From Aquatica leii (taxonomy: Eukaryota; Arthropoda; Insecta; Coleoptera; Lampyridae): a stretch of DNA of 64,000 nt. How positions within the stretch are numbered: position 1 is the stretch's first letter; every line of letters starts with the position of its first letter. This document shows, in pieces, positions 58,112 to 64,000 of the stretch. Below the pieces are notes generated by a model, which was given only the letters and a program-made list of their open reading frames with translations, did not search any database and was not told the DNA's origin. The stretch is taken from NCBI GenBank assembly GCA_035610365.1, contig CM069435.1, forward strand, positions 9,884,001-9,948,000. Direction: 5' to 3'. Made by a program: the position numbers and the translations under genes.

Positions 58112-59644
58112 TTGGTACAGAACAGGAGCCTTCGAATTGAAGAAATTCGAAGCAATGGATACTTCCCTGAATATTTGGGACACATAAAAATACTGAACCA
58201 CTATCATAAGTTTTATTTTTATTTTAACATAACTAGTTTTGAAATTAGCTATATATTGGGTAACGTAGCAATCTTAGAAACAAAAAGTAGGAACCCTATA
58301 ATCTTACAATTAATTAGTATTTTAAAAAATAATTGTGAATGCATAGAAGAACAATTATCCAAATTTAAATATACGATAAAAAGAGGTTTGTTTAATGTTT
58401 TAGGTACTACCATTAAATACATAACGGGTAACTTAGATAACAATGATTTGATAGAAATTAATAAAAATTTAGGCACGCTTTTTAAAAATCAGGACAAAGT
58501 AATCAAACAAATGGATAAATACACATCGTTTGCAAATCATATTACAGAACGATATTCAAATGACATTCGAATTATTCAAAAGAACATAAATTTAGCTTTT
58601 AACGCAATCAACAATATTACCGATATCTTTGAAGTACAATTAAGCATTCAATATAATAATTATGTCAGTATGAGATTACTAAACATCCTTCAGCGTATTG
58701 AAAGAACCATTTCGATGGCATTTTCAGAAACTATCCATTTAGAAATTATTTTAAATTCTGAACTAATTGCGATTATAAAACATTTGCAGTTAACTTATAA
58801 ACCTAATCAATTAATCGAATTCGACACAGTTCATATTTTTAAAATTTTAGAATTCACAAAATTTCGTATTTTGTCAACAGGTGATACAATAACATGTATA
58901 TTATATATACCATTATCCTACCAATATACCAGAATTTATCCAACCCCCAATAAACAAGATAAAATTCTCATTTCCCCATATAAATACCATCTTCAGAGTG
59001 CAACAACTGAATTTTGGACTGATGAAAAATGCAAAAAAATTGAAAATCAAGCAGTGTGTAGTGAATTACCAATAGTGAACAAGTGTAGTTTATCAGACAG
59101 TAAAAGTTGTGTCTACGCCTTAGTTAACAACGACTATAAATTGTATCGACAATTAGATAATGGAAAAATCTTAACTTCTAGTAAATCAAGTTTAGAAATA
59201 GTAGAAGAATGTTTGGATAATATTAACCATTTTAAAGTAACAAATAATGCACTGATATCTTCTGAAAATAGTTGTAAAATCATTATAGGTGAACAAATTT
59301 TTGAAAATACTTTTAATAATTTCTCATATCAAAGTCCTCTTATAATTAATAATTATGAAAGTAATATAAGTGTAAACTTAAAAATGGAACATTTTCAAAA
59401 CCCAAAAGATCTAAAAAAAGAAACTAAAGCTTTAGAAAGTAACATCCAATTGCAACCTATATTTCGTTTTGTTCATTCTGCTGTGACAATTGTCATTGTA
59501 ATTGTTCTAATCATAACCTGTTTATTATTGTACATGTTTAGGTATAAATTAAAGTTAGTAAATAAGAAACAAAAGAAAGAAGACATCGAAATAGAAAACG
59601 ATATAACAAATACCTATCCAAAGAACGAGGACGTTCTGACTTAA
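58112..59644 (+). CDS. env: Gypsy env, F-protein-like, open reading frame intact
   Basis: 510 residues without interruption. It resembles the envelope of insect errantiviruses, which is related to baculovirus F proteins: a dibasic step at residues 90-91 is followed by the hydrophobic GLFNVLGTTIKYITGNLD segment (fusion-peptide region), then heptad-like helices, a Cys-rich part (residues about 310-400), one membrane segment near 455-476 (AVTIVIVIVLIITCLLLYMF), and a basic/acidic 34-residue tail. Two odd points: no convincing signal peptide at the N-terminus, and the cleavage site is only Lys-Arg without the upstream basic residue normal for furin. In related elements env is made from a spliced RNA whose leader supplies the start, so the true N-terminus may lie upstream. 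Function cannot be judged from the open frame alone. Confidence 0.85.
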   Translation: MVQNRSLRIEEIRSNGYFPEYLGHIKILNHYHKFYFYFNITSFEISYILGNVAILETKSRNPIILQLISILKNNCECIEEQLSKFKYTIKRGLFNVLGTTIKYITGNLDNNDLIEINKNLGTLFKNQDKVIKQMDKYTSFANHITERYSNDIRIIQKNINLAFNAINNITDIFEVQLSIQYNNYVSMRLLNILQRIERTISMAFSETIHLEIILNSELIAIIKHLQLTYKPNQLIEFDTVHIFKILEFTKFRILSTGDTITCILYIPLSYQYTRIYPTPNKQDKILISPYKYHLQSATTEFWTDEKCKKIENQAVCSELPIVNKCSLSDSKSCVYALVNNDYKLYRQLDNGKILTSSKSSLEIVEECLDNINHFKVTNNALISSENSCKIIIGEQIFENTFNNFSYQSPLIINNYESNISVNLKMEHFQNPKDLKKETKALESNIQLQPIFRFVHSAVTIVIVIVLIITCLLLYMFRYKLKLVNKKQKKEDIEIENDITNTYPKNEDVLT

Positions 59645-59653
59645 GGGAGGAGG
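59643..59653 (+). promoter_or_regulatory. Polypurine tract of the Gypsy provirus
   Basis: AAGGGAGGAGG ends exactly at the first base of the 3' LTR; plus-strand DNA synthesis would be primed here. Confidence 0.8.
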
Positions 59654-59945
59654 AATTATATTAGAATTCAATAACCTTTTGTATAAATCATTACTAATTT
59701 TCCAACTGTTATAATTGACTAATACTTCGTTTTTGCTTATTATTACGTTAAGAAATTTATTGCAATATGTAAGTGACTAGGTTATTGACGAAATCTCTTT
59801 ATTAACAATTTTTCCCGAGTTAATAAAAGCAAACGCAAATTAATTTTCAGACAGAATTGTACAACATACTGTTCTCCAAACATTAACTTTGTAATTTTTA
59901 AATAAATTTATTTTTTAATTATTTAAAGTTTTGTTTGACATATTT
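59654..59945 (+). repeat. 3' LTR of the Gypsy provirus
   Basis: 292 bp, colinear with the 5' LTR apart from a seven-base deletion near 59779 and scattered substitutions. Confidence 0.9.
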
Positions 59946-59949
59946 ATAT

Positions 59950-60969
59950 TCTCTTAAGATATAAAATAATTTTTACTATTGAAAACTAGTATTTTTTTTA
60001 ACTAAGTATAATAAATTATGAAAGGTCTTATTTATAAAACACAAACATAAATTAAGTATTTTGGCCTCAAGAATTACTTGTGTAAATAATTTTTAGAATT
60101 GGAATTTGTCCAAAAGTAAAGTTAGATGATAGCACGTTAACTACTAAGAATGTATTCCTTCAAAATTATGAAAAAAACGTAAAATTTGCAAAGCACCAAC
60201 ACTGTATTATTTTCAAATTGTTTAAAAATTTAGTATTTTGATTAACAACGTGGTGAAAAGTTGATAGATCGCAGTTAGTCAGTAATAACTGCATTTTGTA
60301 GTGTCTCTTTTTATTGCATAATCAACAATTGCAATTTAGATAATTTCTATATGAATGCTTATGATTAGGTATGTTATTACTTCAATTTACTACTTAAGTT
60401 GCAGCTGCTTCTTGCATTTTAACTCTTAAGTAGTTTTATAACAATCGCGTGACGCTTTTTTGCAAATTATTCAATTTGCACAATATATTAACGACTAAAA
60501 AGTTTTTATTTCAAGTTTCTAAATTAAAGATAGTTTTCTTAGATTGATTAAACATAAATTAAGCCAATTAATTAAACGATTATTAATTACAACTAAATAT
60601 TTTTTTAATCAATTGTATACATAAAAATATCTAATCGAAAGTAGATTTCCTGAAGAAACGTGGTCAGATGAAAATTTCCTGCGTCCGACGCGTAGTTTAA
60701 CCCTTATTACGATAACGTAGACTCGTTAAAAAAAACTACAATTTTTGTAAGTGGTCTTTTATTACTTTACAGTAGCCAAATCATTTGAAAACTTATTCTT
60801 TTTACGCATCAATATTTGCTCCATATTTAAAATACTAAGCTTTATATGAAGGAATATCATGCAAAATGCTCATAAAAGTGAAATAAAGTGGCCGCTGTGG
60901 ATTAATTAACTTTTCTTATTCTTCCAAATTATTATTTTATTAGATTAAAAGTAAACAACAATCAATAAT
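59950..60969. other. Intergenic, upstream of SELENBP copy B
   Basis: AT-rich, no element recognised. It probably contains the regulatory region of the gene at 61072, but no specific binding site can be supported. Confidence 0.45.
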
Positions 60970-60977
60970 TATAAAAG
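60970..60977 (+). promoter_or_regulatory. Possible TATA box of SELENBP copy B
   Basis: TATAAAAG about 100 bases before the ATG at 61072. Position and sequence only. Confidence 0.45.
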
Positions 60978-61071
60978 CGTTCATTAATTATTTTTAATAC
61001 ACATTGCTACTTTTACAGAAATAGTGCGTACATCAGATACTACAGTCAGAACATAATTACATTAGTTCAAA

Positions 61072-62890
61072 ATGTCGTGTGAAAAAGGTAACTGTCAGCG
61101 TGCCTTCGTCCATATTGCCTAACGACCTTTTTAGGCCCAGGTTATCCAACCCCTTTAGATGCTATGAAGAACGGCCCGAAAGAAGAAATTCTTTATGTAG
61201 CTTTTGGCGATCCTAAACCGAAAGATGGAAAAACCGATTTTTTGGGCACTATCGATGTAGATCCAAAATCACCAACTTACTGCAAAGTATTATACTTTAT
61301 TAAAAAAAATCATTAACAATAACTTAAACAAAAATTAGATGATTCACAAAACGTACACTGGTTTTCCTAACGATCAATTACACCATTTTGGTTGGAACGT
61401 CTGTTCGAGCTGTTACCGTAAAAAATCTTGTCATGGTCCTTGCGTCAGAGACAAGATTATTTTACCTGGCTTGGAATCTAATCGAATTTACATTATTGAC
61501 ATCGGGAAAAATCCTAGAGCGCCTGAAATCTACAAGGTATTAATACAAATGCACCAAGATACTTTTTAATGTTTTTAACAGGTATTAGACTCTGAGTTAT
61601 CATCATTAGATCTGTCGTATTTACACTCGGTGCATTGCTTACCCACTGGAGAAATCATGATTTCGTATTTAGGAGACAAAGAAGGTAACTCTAAAGGCAA
61701 TTTTGTCGTTTTAGACGCAAAAACATTTGAAGTCAAAGGTAGTTACTTCAACACAAAGTACATCTGTACACACACTTTCTCACATAGGTACTTGGAGCAA
61801 AACGCCATTTGAGTACTGCTACGATTTTTGGTACCAACCATACCACGACATAATGGCATTTACAGAATTTGGAGCACCTAAAGATTTGAGAAAAGGTTTT
61901 GAAATTGAACAATTACCTAAATATGGAAGAAATATAAATTTGTACTCTTGGTCTACAAAAGAATTTGTTCAGCGTATTAACCTAGGCGATGACGGAATTG
62001 TTTGCTTAACTGTTCGTTTCTTGCACAATCCTAAAGAAAGTGAAGGGTTTGTGTGCGGTGGATTAAATTCTCATATTTTTAGGCATGGATTTATCTTTTT
62101 ATTTTTTTTCGTATTACGTTTAATTTTTCTAGATTGTTTAAGACAGCAGAAGGTACTTGGGACGTTAATAAAGTAATCAGCATTAACCCAAAAAAAGTTG
62201 AAGGGTGGATGATGGACTATATGCCTGGTAAGTATACGGAAATTTACACATCCCGAATTTAGCGACGTAACTTGCAGGTCTTATTACGGATTTCATTATA
62301 TCATTGGATGACAAATATTTGTACATTCCAAATTACTTACATGGCGATGTCAGACAGTACGATATAACTGACAGAAAGAATCCTAAGCTAACAGGTCTTA
62401 GAATTTACAATCTTGCTTTTAAATTAATTATTAATTACTTGCAAAACAGGACAAATCACAGTTGGTGGATTGCTTCTCAGCGATTCTAAAATTAAAGTTT
62501 TGGAAGACAAAGATTTGGAGATGCGACCAAATCCTGTATTCATTAAAGGAAACAGGCTATACGGTGGCCCACATCGATTGCAACTGTCATTAGACGGTAA
62601 ACGTTTGTACGTTTCTTCCGCTATGTACAATCCATGGGACAAACAATTTTATCCCGATAACTTTGTACATGGTGGGTTTTTGGTAAAAATTCATTGCGAT
62701 ACCATAAACGGAGGATTGAGTTTAGATAAAGATTTTTATGTTGATTTCAATGAAGAACATGGTGGTCCTCTATTTCCTCACGAGATAAGGTAAGATACAA
62801 ATACAATAACAAACTATAAATAAAATTTACTTGTGTTTTAGGTACCCTGGTGGAGATTGTTCGTCTGATATTTGGTTGGCTGATGATTAA
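61072..62890 (+). CDS. Selenium-binding protein / methanethiol oxidase, copy B
   Basis: Nine exons: 61072-61087, 61135-61286, 61339-61536, 61582-61738, 61788-62082, 62133-62227, 62278-62394, 62450-62789 and 62842-62890, giving 472 residues. Exons 2, 3, 5 and 6 have the same lengths as in copy A, and the first six introns are at the same positions, so the genes are tandem duplicates. Conserved features: [11 protein letters not shown] (Cys78-Cys81), [36 protein letters not shown] and [12 protein letters not shown] at the C-terminus. Role as for the SELENBP1 family: copper-dependent methanethiol oxidation in the cytosol. Intron 5 (62083-62132) begins with GC instead of GT; intron lengths are otherwise normal (45-56 bp). 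All exons join in frame. Confidence 0.93.
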
Positions 62891-63056
62891 ACCACGTAAA
62901 AGTTAACAAAGCCAAATTTGCGAATAACTGTTGCTGCACTTTTTTAATTTATGGTGACTATTTAATCATAATTTACAAAAAATATTATTGCTCATCATAT
63001 ATATCTTTAATTAAGTTATAAAAATTGTAATTTGTCTTAAGCTTTTTTTTATTATA

Positions 63057-64000
63057 CAGGGTGATTTTTTTAACTTGAAACACTTTAATATCTTGACAAG
63101 AATTTATCCGACAAAAAAATGTCTCTACTAAAAGGTCCATAGTTCGGAGTGGGAAGTTCATTTTTACTATTCAAAATTCCCCCATCGCCCCCCTAGGAGA
63201 TGAAACGGAGGACGTCTTTGAAATTTTAAATAGGAACCGTTATTTTTCATTACAAATTCAGATTCTACTGGAAAAAGTACATACTCATCCATCCATACCA
63301 AACAGTTACTTTTTAGAATAAAATAGACGTAATAACTGTAGAAAAGAAAATTGAAATGGTCCTTGTTTTTGGAGAATGTGTAGTCCATCAGCTTATTACT
63401 GAAGTAAGTGTGAAACCTAAACAAAGGACCCGTTGAGGAACAGCTACTAGAAAAAAATCAAATTAATGTATTAGTTGCTGCAGCCCATAACCCTCATATT
63501 AGTTCACGGCAAGTGGCTCGAGACTCTCGATTGTCCCAGAGCAGTGTACTGACAGTTCTAAAGCATGATAAATATTAGCCATAGTATGTGTCTGCGTTGA
63601 TTTTCAAAATCGAGTAGTATTTTGTCAGTGGGCATGCCAACAAATACAAATAAGGCCAAACTTCTCTTATCAGGTGTTGTTTTCTGATGAGTCATCTTTT
63701 ACAAACCACGGCATTGTCAATAGGCATAACATGCATTATTAGAGTGTTGAAAATCTGCAGTGGCTACGCCAAGTTAAACATCAGCGATTATGGTCTGTAA
63801 ACGTGTAGTGTGGAATTATTGGTGACAGCCTCATCGGTCCCTACTTCAATGATGGACCTTTAAAGGGTCCACGCTATTGAGATTTTTTGCAAAATAAACT
63901 GCCAATATTACTTGAAAATATTAACCTGGAATTGCGACAAAACATGTTGTATCAACACGACAGATGTCCAGCTCACTATTCGATAGCAGCACGCGAAACA
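63057..64000 (+). pseudogene. mariner/IS630-type transposase, broken, runs off the window
   Basis: Starts after TATA with CAGGGTGATTTTTTTAAC, an end common to insect elements of this group. Coding traces on the plus strand: NPHISSRQVARDSRLSQSSV (helix-turn-helix, near 63495), VLFSDESSFTNHG (first catalytic Asp, near 63680), then NRHNMHY and WSVNV each followed by TAG where relatives have Trp, IIGDSLIGPYFNDG, and LYQHDRCPAHYS (second catalytic Asp, near 63950). The third catalytic residue lies beyond the window. The N-terminus is frameshifted. Confidence 0.8.

Larger units (their letters stand above)
52686..59945 (+). mobile_element. Gypsy/errantivirus-type LTR retrotransposon with env
   Basis: 7.26 kb in total: 5' LTR, primer-binding site, gag, pol, env, polypurine tract, 3' LTR. 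The four bases ATAT flank it (52682-52685 and 59946-59949), matching the AT-rich 4-bp targets of the gypsy/17.6/297 group. Gag and pol contain several frameshifts and stops, while env is open for 510 codons. The LTRs remain very similar, with a seven-base deletion and scattered substitutions, so the insertion is fairly young compared with the surrounding elements. Confidence 0.92.

Overview
The window is animal nuclear DNA, almost certainly from an insect. It is AT-rich, host genes have 41-56 bp GT-AG introns, and the transposon families present (piggyBac, Tc1/mariner, several hAT types, Penelope-like, I-, RTE- and DUF4780-type LINEs, and a Gypsy element with an env gene) are typical of insects. 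The very short introns would suit a beetle, but that is inference; the species cannot be named from the sequence. Most of the 64 kb is transposable-element debris, much of it nested.

Host genes are few. (1) A first coding exon of an SLC5-family sodium/solute symporter lies on the minus strand at 6.25-6.44 kb; its remaining exons are not visible, so everything to its left may be intron. (2) Two head-to-tail paralogues of selenium-binding protein / methanethiol oxidase (SELENBP1 family) lie on the plus strand at 31.47-33.19 kb (copy A, seven exons, 484 aa) and 61.07-62.89 kb (copy B, nine exons, 472 aa). Both look intact, and the 28 kb between them is transposon sequence.

Layout. 0.5-5 kb: a LINE-ORF1-like fragment, a broken piggyBac transposase, a LINE RT tail and a broken Tc1/mariner transposase. 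7.5-11.7 kb: a ZMYM/TTF-type hAT on the minus strand, split by a 1.5-kb non-coding element (A). 12.5-15.3 kb: a BED-finger hAT split by a 406-bp MITE. 16-17.8 kb: Penelope-like pieces with a hammerhead-like motif. 19.7-22.7 kb: a very decayed LINE. 22.7-31.0 kb: a long inverted-repeat (foldback) element flanked by GATAAT, full of palindromic 79-bp repeats and carrying a 5.6-kb I-type LINE. 33.4-34.5 kb: a GC-rich tract of unknown origin. 34.5-36.3 kb: hAT remnants split by a second 1.57-kb non-coding element (B) built like element A. 36.4-39.9 kb: an RTE-like LINE with its own insertion. 40-43.6 kb: Penelope and unknown repeat fragments. 43.8-50 kb: a BED hAT split by a 4.7-kb DUF4780/RNase-H LINE with a 13-bp target duplication. 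50.3-52.1 kb: a CGBP1-like hAT with spliceosomal introns. 52.69-59.95 kb: a complete-length Gypsy/errantivirus-type provirus with both LTRs, broken gag and pol, and an open env frame. 63.06 kb to the end: a broken mariner-type element.

The most interesting signals are non-coding. Three dispersed copies of a hammerhead-ribozyme-like motif have covarying stems. Two different 1.5-kb elements share CCCA termini, dense subterminal motif arrays and a TT target duplication. The 8.3-kb foldback contains further foldbacks. No gene cluster forms a new pathway; the only candidate for joint function is the pair of selenium-binding-protein paralogues.
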